DNA from: CBDEGU01 sp965238045
GTDB taxonomy: Bacteria; Acidobacteriota; Terriglobia; Bryobacterales; UBA6623
Direction: 5' to 3'
NCBI GenBank assembly: GCA_965238045.1
Contig: CBDEGU010000012.1
Location: 1-64,000, forward strand
DNA: 64,000 nt
The translations under genes and the position numbers were made by a program. Below the pieces are notes generated by a model. The model saw nothing but the letters and a program-made list of their open reading frames with translations. It was not told the origin of the DNA and made no database searches. Below are positions 35,485 through 44,328 of this stretch, piece by piece. Within the stretch, counting starts at the first letter, position 1, and each line of letters begins with the position of its first letter.

Positions 35485-36401
35485 ATGTGACACCCGATCG
35501 CAACTTCTCTCCTTTGTGCCTTGCCGTGCCTCGCCTTCAATCCGCCTCCGAGCACGGACTTGTATCGGAAGAAGCTGTTTCCAACGCGCCCCTGCTGTCG
35601 GTAGCCCGACTCCTTCTGCCACTCTCGTCGCCCGACCTGGCGAATCCTCTCAAGAGCCGTGTCACGCTGCGCCCAGGGGCCGTCCGTTGGCCCCGCCGAC
35701 AGCGCGGAGCGACGAGGGGGAATCACAATCACGACGTTCTCTGTACCGGCCGCGCTGAGTTGATCGTAGACTGACCTGTGGTCGTAGGCTCCGTCTGCGG
35801 TGAAACGCCGGCTGGGAACCTCGATTGTGTCGAGAAGAGCAGGGAGTGTGGAGGCGTCGTCCCGGCTGCTCGCTGTGAGTTCGGCCGCCACAATGAACCC
35901 CTCGGCATCCACCCCGATGTGCAGCTTCCGCCAATCCCGGCGTTTCTTTGATGCCTTGTGCTTGTGCGCGTTCCATTCGCCGCAACCCAGAATCTTCAGC
36001 CCTGTGGAATCGACGATCAAGTCGATCGGGCCATCGTGGGATCGGGTCAGGGGCGGCACCGCAACGATTTGGTTCCGGCGCGAGAGTGTGGTGTGGTCCG
36101 GGGCCTTGAGGTTGAGGCCCATCAAGCGGAGCAGCGAGTCCAGGAACCCCTCGGTCTGGCGGAGCGGCAGGCTGAAGACGACCCGCAGCGTCAACGCGGT
36201 CCGGACCGCGAGGTTCGAGTACCGCCGCTGGCCTCCGCGAAGACCGTTCTTCGGTGGTACCCACGCGGCAATTGCATCCTCGCTCAGCCAGATCGTGACG
36301 TCGCCGCGGCTCCTGAGGCCACGCTCGTACTCCCTCCAGTTCCGGATTCTGTACTTCTTCTTGTACTGGCGGTTGACTCGGCTCGACTTCGCTGCGACCA
36401 T
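35485..36401 (-). pseudogene. IS5-family transposase, 5' exon
   Basis: About 305 residues of a DDE transposase: SRGDVTIWLSEDAIAAWVPP, IDLIVDSTGLKILGCGEWNA (first Asp), FTADGAYDHRSVYDQLSAAG (second Asp). The third catalytic region reads QQGRVGNSFFRYKSVLG, where relatives have RVEN; a GGA codon stands in place of GAA, so the catalytic Glu appears replaced by Gly. The frame then enters the intron and stops at 35424 after foreign residues. Even after splicing the enzyme would probably be inactive. Confidence 0.82.
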
Positions 36402-36538
36402 GACGTTACCCCCGATCTCTATGATGGACTGGACCCCACCCCCGCCGCTAGCGTGCTCGCTTACACCGATTCATGCACCAACGCCTTTCACCGTGGATAG
36501 GGGGGCACCGCTGAACCACTGTCTTGCGCGGATCACTC

Positions 36539-37166
36539 CACAGCGATCTGTGGAAAACTTTGAATCGGCTTGTAGGAAGCCCCAGGAGCGGGTTTCAGCG
36601 GGTCTGGCACCCTAGAAGGATAGGGCGGCGCTTGCAGGGCCGCCAGAAGCGAGCTTTGCGCCCTAGCTTGCCAGTTGACGGCGATCCGGGGGTGTGGTGG
36701 CAGAAAAATGATGGGCGGTGGGCGCAGCGGATTCTGGAGTCGGAGACAGTACTTGTCAGCGGTCTTCAGCGGCCTCGCGGAATGCATGTGTGCTCCCTTC
36801 TGGTGGAGCTGGTAGCGAAACCGGAAGACACGGCGGCTCGGATTCTGCTGCCCCGAATCACAGCGATCTGTGGAAAACTTTGAATCGGCTTGTAGGAAGC
36901 CCCAGGAGCGGGTTTCAGCGGGTCTGGCACCCTAGAAGGATAGGGCGGCGCTTGCAGGGCCGCCAGAAGCGAGCTTTGCGCCCTAGCTTGCCAGTTGACG
37001 GCGATCCGGGGGTGTGGTGGCAGAAAAATGATGGGCGGTGGGCGCAGCGGATTCTGGAGTCGGAGACAGTACTTGTCAGCGGTCTTCAGCGGCCTCGCGG
37101 AATGCATGTGTGCTCCCTTCTGGTGGAGCGTAGCGAAACCGGAAGACACGGCGGCTCGGATTCTGC
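36539..37166. repeat. Tandem duplication of about 318-320 bp, plasmid backbone
   Basis: Sequence from CACAGCGATCTGTGGAAAAC (36539) repeats from 36859 with a 320-bp offset, changing to 318 bp near the end because the second unit lacks 2 bp in GGAGC(TG)GTAGCG. Read on the minus strand, each unit includes GATCGCCGTCAACTGGCAAG, the last codons of a repA (DRRQLAS then stop), and sequence resembling 31300-31440. It is the 3' flank of a fifth repA. The short stretch 36486-36538 beside it shows nothing. Confidence 0.8.
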
Positions 37167-37735
37167 ACAACGGGACGATTTGCTATGTCGATACGGGCTC
37201 GCGTCGCATAGGAATCACAGCGAGTCACGTCTATAAAGAATACCTGGCTGACAAAGAAAACCATGGCGCTGAAGCGATAGAGTGCCAGTTCGGAAACTCA
37301 ACAATCTATCCTGAGAAGCATGTGATCGCCGATAGCGAGAGATGGGATATTGCGACCTTTGATCTCCCCGACGTGTTCGTCGGCGGAGCCATTCGAAATC
37401 CCAACTCATATCACCACGCGGTCCTATGGCCGCCACAGCGCGCACAGAAGTCAGATGCCGTGATTTTTGGTGGGTTCCCTGGCGTCTTGCGTGAGGAGAA
37501 GGGTTCCACCGCTGATCTGCCATTCCAGTGGGTGGCTGGCCGTGTAAGTGAAGTGACTGACGATGCCATTACTCTTGAGCCTGATTTCGAGAAGATGCGA
37601 TGGCAAGGGCCTGAGACCAACGACAATCCCGGCGGTTGGAGTGGCGGTCCCGTATTCAGATCGGTCGAGGATGAACCGATCGCGCGGCTAGGAGTCCGTC
37701 CGAGTATCAGCTTGGCACGGTTTTGGTGCTGGGTT
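37156..37735 (+). pseudogene. Trypsin-like serine protease fragment
   Basis: The reading GTICYVDTGSRRIGITASHV supplies a histidine region (TASHVY), SERWDIATFDLPDVFVGGAI an aspartate region (WDIATFDL), and NDNPGGWSGGPVFRSV the serine region (GWSGGP). Order and spacing fit a chymotrypsin-fold domain. The 5' end merges into the tandem duplication and no own start is seen. After EPIARLGV the frame looks shifted, and it then runs into IS1182 flanking DNA. Truncated at both ends. Confidence 0.55.
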
Positions 37736-37880
37736 GAATTTCCGGCGGGAGATTTACTCGTTCGGCAAAGGCAGGGCTCGGGCGGTCGAAGTCGGGCGGG
37801 ATGGACAAACACCGCCTGGCAGCAGTTTCTCGCGCCCCGCAGAAGCCTCCGCGAACTCTTCGAACCGCATTTCCTTCTTG

Positions 37881-39200
37881 CTATCCATGGCAGAGGGTGT
37901 GCATCTTCAATATGTTGTGCGTCAGGCAAATCAACGCCCATTCGCCGCGCACCTTCTCCAACCCGCGCAAGAGAAACCCTCGCATCCCGCGCCCCTGTTT
38001 GATCTGACCAAACACCGGCTCGACGATCCCCTTGCGTTGGGCGTAAACCTTCGCTCCAGCCCGCGTCTGCAATTTGCGTTTCATCCGCTCCAGCCGCGTT
38101 GCTCCCCGCCGCAAGGGTCCGCGCTTCGCTGGCGGTGGCCGCTCCCCGTGCTTGTCTTTCTTCGTGGCGATGTAAGCCTCAATCTTGTTCTCCGGCGCGG
38201 CGGCCGATTCCAAAGATTGCAGATTCTGCTCCGAACAATAGCCGCTGTCGGCCAACACTTGTTGTGGCCGCTGCCCCGCCTGCTGCTCGACCGCTTCGAG
38301 CAGCGGCTGCAGTTGTTGTTTGTCGTTCGCCGCCTGCGTCACCGTCTGCCCCACGATCAACTGACAGACCCCCTCCACCGCCGCCTGCGCGTTGTAGGCC
38401 TGCAAGAACCCGTCGCCGCCTTTCATGATGCGCGATTCCGGATCGCTGAAGTTGTACTGATCCTTGTCGCGCGGCTTCGCTTTGCGGACGTCGTCGGCTG
38501 AGTGGTCTTGGGCGGCCGCTTTGTCGCGCGCCCTTTGTTTTAGGGCTCTCTGGGCTTGCCGAATCTTTTCCAGCCGCGTCTGGCGGCGCTGCAACTCCTC
38601 GGGCAGCTCCTGGCCCGTCTGCTCAGGCCCGTAGCGGGCGTCCTCGGCGGCATCGGCCCTCTCCGCTTCGGTCAGCATCTGTTGGACCTCGGCGGCAATC
38701 TGCTGCTCGGTTTGCTTCATCCGCCCCCAACTCATGGCCTTGTGCTTGGAGGCGTTGGCTTTCATCTTCGTGCCGTCCAGCGCCACCCGACCCAGCTTCA
38801 TCGCCCCGGCTTCCAGCGCCAGCCGCAACACCTGCTCGAACAGCTGGTGCAGCGCTTCCAGGTGGATCTTGCGAAAGTCGGAAATCGTGCGGAAGTCGGG
38901 CTGATTGCCGGCCGCCAACACCCGAAAAGGCACGTCCTCGACCAGACGCTCGGCGATCTTGCGCGAGGAACGCACCCCCAGGCAGTAGCCGTAGAGCAGC
39001 AGCTTCACCATCAGCCGCGGATGGTAAGGCGGCTGGCCGCGCCACTCCTTTTCATAGACCTTCTCGATCGCCGACAAATCCAGTTGATCGACCACGTCGC
39101 TGACGAAGTAGACGAGGTGGCTTTCCGGCAGCCAATCGCGCAAACTAGGAGGCAGCAGCAGTTCTTGCTCGGGAAGGTAGGGGCGGTAAGTTTTTCCCAT
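37881..39200 (-). CDS. IS1182-family transposase
   Basis: 439 residues. Landmarks: MGKTYRPYLPEQELLLPPSL, HPRLMVKLLLYGYCLGVRSS, DFRTISDFRKIHLEALHQLF, KLGRVALDGTKMKANASKHK (first Asp), QPQQVLADSGYCSEQNLQSL (second Asp), and RKGIVEPVFGQIKQGRGMRG (Glu). The charged central insert (YGPEQTGQELPEELQRRQTR) is usual for this family. Full length. The right end near 39240-39268 carries CTCGGACAGGCTC; no matching left repeat is visible, so the left end may be lost. Confidence 0.92.
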   Translation of the reverse strand: MGKTYRPYLPEQELLLPPSLRDWLPESHLVYFVSDVVDQLDLSAIEKVYEKEWRGQPPYHPRLMVKLLLYGYCLGVRSSRKIAERLVEDVPFRVLAAGNQPDFRTISDFRKIHLEALHQLFEQVLRLALEAGAMKLGRVALDGTKMKANASKHKAMSWGRMKQTEQQIAAEVQQMLTEAERADAAEDARYGPEQTGQELPEELQRRQTRLEKIRQAQRALKQRARDKAAAQDHSADDVRKAKPRDKDQYNFSDPESRIMKGGDGFLQAYNAQAAVEGVCQLIVGQTVTQAANDKQQLQPLLEAVEQQAGQRPQQVLADSGYCSEQNLQSLESAAAPENKIEAYIATKKDKHGERPPPAKRGPLRRGATRLERMKRKLQTRAGAKVYAQRKGIVEPVFGQIKQGRGMRGFLLRGLEKVRGEWALICLTHNILKMHTLCHG

Positions 39201-39268
39201 AAACCATTATCGCCCACTTGTGTTTTTTCTCAAAGAAGAAAATGACCAATACTCGGACAGGCTCCTAG

Positions 39269-39453
39269 GGGGGATCGGAGGCTGTTTCCGGCATCCCAGG
39301 CCTTTCCGGCCGTTGCGGGTATGGGCTAGTGTGCGCTGGCGGCGGGATGGACCTGTGGTCTTTGGCACTGCTGAGCTGCCTGCGCCGTTGCCTGCTTGAT
39401 CGCTGACAGCCGTCTGCCCCGGGGTTCGTTAAACTGGTTGGATTCAACCCGCG
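39269..39453. other. Short intergenic stretch before arnT-like gene
   Basis: 185 bp between the IS1182 right end and the glycosyltransferase. GC-rich, with no recognisable gene, tRNA or strong promoter. Confidence 0.3.
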
Positions 39454-40971
39454 GTGCACAAGCGAGCTTTCATCTGGGTTCTCCTGATCGTCGGCGCCTG
39501 CGGGCTGCTGTTGTTCGGCGTTTCCGATCGCGGGCTGATCGGGCCCGACGAACCTCGCTATGCTTCCATCGCCCGGGAGATGGCGCGGTCCGGCGACTGG
39601 ATTACTCCTCATTTGGCGGGCGAGCCCTGGTTTGAAAAACCAGCCCTGGTCTACTGGCTGGGCGCCGCTTTCACCCGCCTGGGTTTCGATGATGACCGCG
39701 CGACCCGGCTGCCGGTCGCCCTCATCAGCCTGGCGTTCTTGGTATTTTTTTACCGCCGACTGAACCAGCATTTCGGCGAGGCCGCGGCAGGTTACGCCAC
39801 GCTGATTCTGGCGACCTCGGCCGGATGGGCGGCTTATGGGCAGATCGGCACGCCCGACCTGCCTCTGGCGGCTTCCTTCGCGGCGGCCCTTCTGGTTCTG
39901 CTGCCTTGGGTCGGGGACGCGGGAGCCACGAATTCGGGAGCCACGGATTCCGCAGCCAGAGCCGCGCAAGACGCCTCAGCAGACGGGTTTCCACTTTTCG
40001 GATTCTTTCTGGGGATCTCGGTCTTGGCTAAGGGTCTGGTCGGGCCTCTGCTGGCGGTCCTGGCCCTCCTGCCGCTGTGCTGGGATCGCGGCCCTGGAGC
40101 GGTGATGCGCGCGCTGGCGCATCCCAGAACGTGGGCCCCTTTCGCCGCCGTCGCGCTGCCGTGGTATGGGCTTTGCTATCTCGCCAACGGTTCCATCTTC
40201 CTGGAGGAGTTCATCTGGCGGCATCATGTGATGCGTTTTTTTAGTCCCTCGCTCGAACATGTGCAGCCCTTCTGGTTCTTCGCGCCGGTGATGCTCGGGG
40301 CTCTAGTGCCCTGGACGATCCTGTTGCCGATGGTCTTTCGGAAGCAGCTTCTTCGAGACCGCCGGTTCCGGTTTCTGCTCTGCTCGGCGCTCTCGACCGT
40401 GGCGGTCTTCTCTGTTTCGACAAATAAGCTGCCCGGATACATTTTGCCCGCTCTGCCTGCCCTGGCGGCCTGCCTGGGTATCGGGCTGGCGCGGGCCGAA
40501 AACCCCCGGCTGCCGCTGGCCATCTCAGCCGTGCTGCCTATGCTGCTGGTCCCGCTCACTGCATCCTTGCTGCCCTCGGCGCTCTCGCACGGCATTGGGC
40601 GGGCATGGACCGGGCTGCAACTGCCCTGGGGTTGGGGCCTGGCGGCGGTGATGCTTAGCGGGGCTGTTTACTGGGCGGCGTCGAGAAACCGGCGCTCCCT
40701 GGCCGTGGCCCTCACCGCGGCGGCCACTTTCGTCTCGCTGATCTGCGTGAAGACGGCCACATTCCCGCTGATCGACGAGAGCGCGGGCACGCGCTCTTTG
40801 TGGCGCCAGGTCGAGCCGCGGCTCGAAGAAACTTGCCTCGGCGAGGTTCGCCGCCATGTCCAGTACGGGCTCGCCTATTACAGTTCCGATCGCCTTCCGC
40901 CTTGCTCGGAGAGTCCGCGTATGTATCAGATCGCACATGATCCCCCGCGAATGGTCCGCTCGTCCCGGTAA
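39454..40971 (+). CDS. ArnT/PMT-family membrane glycosyltransferase
   Basis: 505 residues, GT-C fold: an N-terminal span (FIWVLLIVGACGLLLFG), then SDRGLIGPDEPRYASIAREM with the catalytic-type Asp-Glu pair in the first periplasmic loop, and about ten more hydrophobic helices. The family transfers sugars such as aminoarabinose from polyprenyl-phosphate donors to lipid A or protein; the acceptor here is not known. The start is GTG 39454. A short internal repeat (GATNSGATDSAARAA) lies in a cytoplasmic loop. Next downstream is a stand-alone DNA-binding domain. Confidence 0.82.
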   Translation: MHKRAFIWVLLIVGACGLLLFGVSDRGLIGPDEPRYASIAREMARSGDWITPHLAGEPWFEKPALVYWLGAAFTRLGFDDDRATRLPVALISLAFLVFFYRRLNQHFGEAAAGYATLILATSAGWAAYGQIGTPDLPLAASFAAALLVLLPWVGDAGATNSGATDSAARAAQDASADGFPLFGFFLGISVLAKGLVGPLLAVLALLPLCWDRGPGAVMRALAHPRTWAPFAAVALPWYGLCYLANGSIFLEEFIWRHHVMRFFSPSLEHVQPFWFFAPVMLGALVPWTILLPMVFRKQLLRDRRFRFLLCSALSTVAVFSVSTNKLPGYILPALPALAACLGIGLARAENPRLPLAISAVLPMLLVPLTASLLPSALSHGIGRAWTGLQLPWGWGLAAVMLSGAVYWAASRNRRSLAVALTAAATFVSLICVKTATFPLIDESAGTRSLWRQVEPRLEETCLGEVRRHVQYGLAYYSSDRLPPCSESPRMYQIAHDPPRMVRSSR

Positions 40972-41051
40972 TTGTGAGTAACCTTTTCTGGCATGGGGCG
41001 AATGAATCTCTTACGGCCTCTATACAGGGCCGGAGGGGGTGGCCAATACCC

Positions 41052-41348
41052 ATGACTGGAAACTTGTCCAATGGAGCGGGGATGCAACTAACCCACAAAG
41101 AGCGAGAATTGCTCAATGTGCTCGAGAGCAGCCCTGGGCGTTGTTTCTCCAGGCCCTATCTGCTGAAGACCATCTGGGGTTACGCCGACGAGACTCGCAC
41201 CCGAACGGTGGATGTCCACGTCAGCCGTCTGCGAAAAAAACTGCGCGGGATTCGCGACGTGGCGATTCATTCGGTCGTGCGGCAGGGATACGTGCTGCAG
41301 CTCAACCGCTCGGACCGGCACGGTAAAGAACACTCGCTCTACGCCTAG
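41052..41348 (+). CDS. Stand-alone OmpR/PhoB-type winged-helix protein
   Basis: 98 residues from ATG 41052 (an earlier GTG at 40974 is possible). Only the C-terminal effector domain of a response regulator is present: MQLTHKERELLNVLESSPGR, FSRPYLLKTIWGYADETRTR, TVDVHVSRLRKKL and a wing ending VVRQGYVLQLN. There is no receiver domain, phosphorylation Asp or adjacent kinase. It may be an orphan regulator or the remnant of a response regulator. GGAGGGGG precedes the start. Confidence 0.75.
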   Translation: MTGNLSNGAGMQLTHKERELLNVLESSPGRCFSRPYLLKTIWGYADETRTRTVDVHVSRLRKKLRGIRDVAIHSVVRQGYVLQLNRSDRHGKEHSLYA

Positions 41349-41421
41349 TCCGGCTTTTTCACCACGTGGCGGGGCAAAGTGCGGGGGGAAGAGACCCCGC
41401 GCCGCCGACCCGCTTCGGCGG

Positions 41422-41437
41422 TATAATCTCCAGCATG
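41422..41437 (+). promoter_or_regulatory. Consensus -10 seven bases before a start codon (leaderless)
   Basis: TATAAT (41422-41427), then CTCCAGC, then ATG at 41435. Transcription normally begins 6-8 bases after the hexamer, so the message would start at or next to the ATG. No ribosome-binding site is present. The geometry is the same as at parA (17523-17538). Confidence 0.55.
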
Positions 41438-42400
41438 GCGGCGTCCGTGCTTCAGCCCAACGAGCTGGTTGCGGTAGAGCTTCGCCAATTTCGGGCCTCC
41501 GATCTCGAAAACCTGCTCGCCGAACAGGCCGCTCTCTGGAGCGATGAGTTGCAGTGGGACTTCGGTTCGTCGAAAGAAACTCTGCTGCGGTTCATCGACG
41601 GGAAGAACCTCCAGGGATTCGCGCTGCTCCGCCGCGGTCTTCCGATCGGCTACAGCTACTTCATTCACGACGACCACAAGGCGATGGTCGGCGACCTGTT
41701 CATCACTCGCTCCGAACGCCACCAGCAGACCGAAACGATGCTCCTGCTGCGAACCCTGCGCGCGGCCGCGGTGTATCCGGGTGTGCGGCGCATCGAAGGG
41801 CAGCTTCTCACCCTGGCGGGCGATCTCCCCACCGAAGCGGTGTACGGAGAGAAACTCCAGCGCTTTGAACGCGTCTTGATGCTGGCCGATCGATCGCCGC
41901 CGCGCGATGTCCCTCCCGGCGCGCGGTCGTTCGATTTCCGAATCTGGACCCATGAAGATCTGGATCGCACCGCCGATTTGATCTACTTCGCCTACCAGGG
42001 GCATGTGGACTCGCTGCTCAACGATCAGTACCGCAGCCTGGCCGGCGCACGGAGATTTCTTTTCAACAGTACACAGCATCCCGGCTGTGGGGCGTTCTTT
42101 CCGGCCGGGGCGCGAGCCGCGACCGACCCCTTGACGGGCGAGATGGCCGGTGTCTGTCTCGGCAGCCAGGTCAAGGAAAAGGTGGGCCACATCACACAGT
42201 TGTGCGTGGCGCCGCGTTACCAGCGGCAGGGCGCCGGACGCGATCTGCTTCGCCAGTCCCTTAATGCCTGCTGGCGTCATGGCTGCGAAGCTGTCAGTTT
42301 GACCGTGACCTCCTCGAATCGAGCCGCCGTGGAGCTATATGAGAGTGTCGGCTTCCGCGTTCATCGGCAATTTCTCGCCTTTGTTTGGGAGATCTGCTAG
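41435..42400 (+). CDS. GNAT-family N-acetyltransferase
   Basis: 321 residues. The C-terminal half carries the acetyl-CoA-binding core: KVGHITQLCVAPRYQRQGAG (strand 4 and pyrophosphate loop Q-R-Q-G-A-G), RDLLRQSLNACWRHGCEAVS, and SSNRAAVELYESVGFRVHRQ. The N-terminal half (to about 170) looks like a second, degenerate GNAT-like domain (LLRRGLPIGYSYFIHDDHKA). The substrate is unknown. It is probably transcribed leaderlessly from the -10 at 41422. The next gene follows 15 bp later. Confidence 0.8.
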   Translation: MAASVLQPNELVAVELRQFRASDLENLLAEQAALWSDELQWDFGSSKETLLRFIDGKNLQGFALLRRGLPIGYSYFIHDDHKAMVGDLFITRSERHQQTETMLLLRTLRAAAVYPGVRRIEGQLLTLAGDLPTEAVYGEKLQRFERVLMLADRSPPRDVPPGARSFDFRIWTHEDLDRTADLIYFAYQGHVDSLLNDQYRSLAGARRFLFNSTQHPGCGAFFPAGARAATDPLTGEMAGVCLGSQVKEKVGHITQLCVAPRYQRQGAGRDLLRQSLNACWRHGCEAVSLTVTSSNRAAVELYESVGFRVHRQFLAFVWEIC

Positions 42401-42415
42401 CAGCCCGCCCGGCTC

Positions 42416-42844
42416 GTGATGTCCAACCGTATGTCCAACCGTATTCCTCTGGCCATCGGCCTCTGTAGTGGTGTCTTGCTGATTCTGGGGCTTGTCGGGG
42501 CCTGGCCCGCCTTCGGACTCGTGACCTGGCTGTTGCTGTTTCTCTGCGCGGCGATCGGTTTCGGAATGGGCCGGGGCTGGCGCGGCATCGCCAAGGCTCT
42601 GGCCCTGCTGATGATGACCGGCGCCCTGTTCAAGGCCGCCATACTGTACTTCGACACGCCCGCCGGCGAGCCGTTTCTCGTGCTCGGCATGCCCCTGGCG
42701 ACGGCATTCCTCACGTTCGGCATTTGGCCTCTCGGCATCGCTCTGGGCATTCTCTACTACAAGGTGTTTGATCGCTCGATCTTGCCGCCGGCCAAGCTGG
42801 ACGAGTTTCTCCAGAAATATTGCCGGCGGGACTCGGCACGCTGA
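42416..42844 (+). CDS. Small hypothetical membrane protein
   Basis: 142 residues with about four hydrophobic segments (AIGLCSGVLLILGLVGAWPA, LVTWLLLFLCAAIGFGMG, ALALLMMTGALFKAAILYF, LGIALGILYYKVF). The N-terminus contains a perfect 12-bp tandem duplication, ATGTCCAACCGT twice (42419-42442), giving MSNRMSNR; either ATG could be used. Its stop overlaps the symporter start (TGATG), so the two are translationally coupled and it may be a small symporter partner. This parallels DUF997-type partners of some sodium:solute symporters by position only. Confidence 0.6.
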   Translation: MMSNRMSNRIPLAIGLCSGVLLILGLVGAWPAFGLVTWLLLFLCAAIGFGMGRGWRGIAKALALLMMTGALFKAAILYFDTPAGEPFLVLGMPLATAFLTFGIWPLGIALGILYYKVFDRSILPPAKLDEFLQKYCRRDSAR

Positions 42845-44328
42845 TGCCCGTCTCCTCCGGCTCCCCGGCGATCGTACTGTGCGTGACCGGCTATTTGGCG
42901 GTGTGTTTCCTGATCGGGATTTGGGCGATGCGGCGTACCCGGGGCAGCGCCGACTTCTTCCTGGCCGGTAAGAGTCTTGGGCCGCTGGTTGTCGTGCTCG
43001 CCACGATGTCGAGCATCATGAGCGGATTCGGCTTCGTCGGCGGCCCGGGACTGGTGTTTGATTCCGGGGCCAGTTCCTTCTGGATGACCTTCGCCGCTTC
43101 GTTCTCGATGCCGCTCGGAGCGATCATGGTCGGCAAGCGGCTGCGGCTGCTGGCCGAATCTCGCAACGTTCTCACCCTGCCCGACGCCGTGGCCGCGCGC
43201 TATGGCGGACGCTGGCCGCGCTTTGCCATGGCGATCGCGATCTTGCTGGGCGTGCTGGGATATCTGGGCACGCAGGTCATGGCCATCGGCATCGTTCTAG
43301 TGGCGGTCTTCGGCGTGAAACTTCCGGTGGCGCTGCTGATCGGGCTGGGCGTGCTGGCGTTCTACAGCGTGGCGGGCGGCATCCTGGCCGGCGTGTATAC
43401 CGACCTGTTCCAGGGGCTGCTGATGATCGGCGTCTCGATCGCGGTCTCTGTGATCGCGATCCAGTCCGCCGGAGGTCTCCATGAAATCGGCGCCACGCTC
43501 TGGAACATGGACCCGGAGTTTCTCGGTCCCTGGGGTACCCGAGGACCGCTGACCGCGCTGAGCTGGTGGGTGCTGTTTGTGATCGGCGGCGTGGGACAGC
43601 CCCATGGCATCACCAAGTACATGATGCTGCGCAAGATCAGCGATCTGAAGTGGATCGGGCTGATGACCGGCCCCTGCTACGCGCTGCTGGCGTTGCTCTG
43701 GATCAGCATCGGCGTCTCCATGCGGACTCTGGTCGAAAAGGGCGTGCAAAGCCCGCTGGAATCACCCGACCTGGCCGCGCCGGTATTCTTGCTTAGCTAC
43801 ACGCCGGAGCTGCTGGCCGGCGTCGCCTTCGCCGGGTTGCTAGCCGCCATCATGTCGACCGCCGACAGCTTTCTGAATCTCGGCGCGGCGGCGCTGGTTC
43901 GCGATATACCGACCGCGCTGTTGGGCCGTCCGCTCAAGCATGAGTTGCGCTGGTCTCGCATTGCCACCGGAGTGCTGCTGGCAGCCTCGGCCCTTTTCGC
44001 CGTCTACATGGAGAGTTTGATCGCCCTGCTGGGCACCTTTGGCTGGGGGACATTCGCGGCGGCGATCGTGCCAAGCATCGCCATCGGCTTGAACTGGAAG
44101 CGTGCGACTGGCGCGGCCTGCGTCGCCTCGATCGGCGTCAGCATCGCGCTCAACTTCGCGCTCGAGCTTTCCGCCCGGCACGGGCTCTACTCGCTGCCCA
44201 ACGGCATGGCGGTGGGCTGCGTCTCGCTGCTGGCGGCGATCGGCGTATTCGTGGCCGTCTCGTGGTTCGGGCCCCGGCCGGCCGGCGACACGCTGCCCGC
44301 CGACGTTCGCGCGGCGATGGAGATTTAG
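42844..44328 (+). CDS. Sodium:solute symporter (SSF family)
   Basis: 494 residues, about 13 membrane helices. Family signatures: RTRGSADFFLAGKSLGPLVV near the start, ATMSSIMSGFGFVGGPGLVF, YSVAGGILAGVYTDLFQGLL, and FAGLLAAIMSTADSFLNLGA in the eighth helix region, with the Ser-Thr-Ala-Asp typical of the sodium site. The substrate cannot be assigned, though the PutP/PanF branch is likely. ATG 42844 overlaps the stop of the small membrane protein. Confidence 0.88.
   Translation: MPVSSGSPAIVLCVTGYLAVCFLIGIWAMRRTRGSADFFLAGKSLGPLVVVLATMSSIMSGFGFVGGPGLVFDSGASSFWMTFAASFSMPLGAIMVGKRLRLLAESRNVLTLPDAVAARYGGRWPRFAMAIAILLGVLGYLGTQVMAIGIVLVAVFGVKLPVALLIGLGVLAFYSVAGGILAGVYTDLFQGLLMIGVSIAVSVIAIQSAGGLHEIGATLWNMDPEFLGPWGTRGPLTALSWWVLFVIGGVGQPHGITKYMMLRKISDLKWIGLMTGPCYALLALLWISIGVSMRTLVEKGVQSPLESPDLAAPVFLLSYTPELLAGVAFAGLLAAIMSTADSFLNLGAAALVRDIPTALLGRPLKHELRWSRIATGVLLAASALFAVYMESLIALLGTFGWGTFAAAIVPSIAIGLNWKRATGAACVASIGVSIALNFALELSARHGLYSLPNGMAVGCVSLLAAIGVFVAVSWFGPRPAGDTLPADVRAAMEI

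Larger units (their letters stand above)
32414..36485 (-). mobile_element. IS5-family element carrying a group II intron
   Basis: Related terminal repeats mark the ends: GGCGCTGTTGCATGATTC at 32414 and, on the opposite strand, GGCGTTGGTGCATGAATC ending at 36485. Between them lie the 5' exon of an IS5 transposase (36401-35485), a group II intron (35484-32526) and the 3' exon (32525-32471). No clear target duplication is seen. Without inserts the element would be about 1.1 kb, normal for IS5. Confidence 0.7.
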
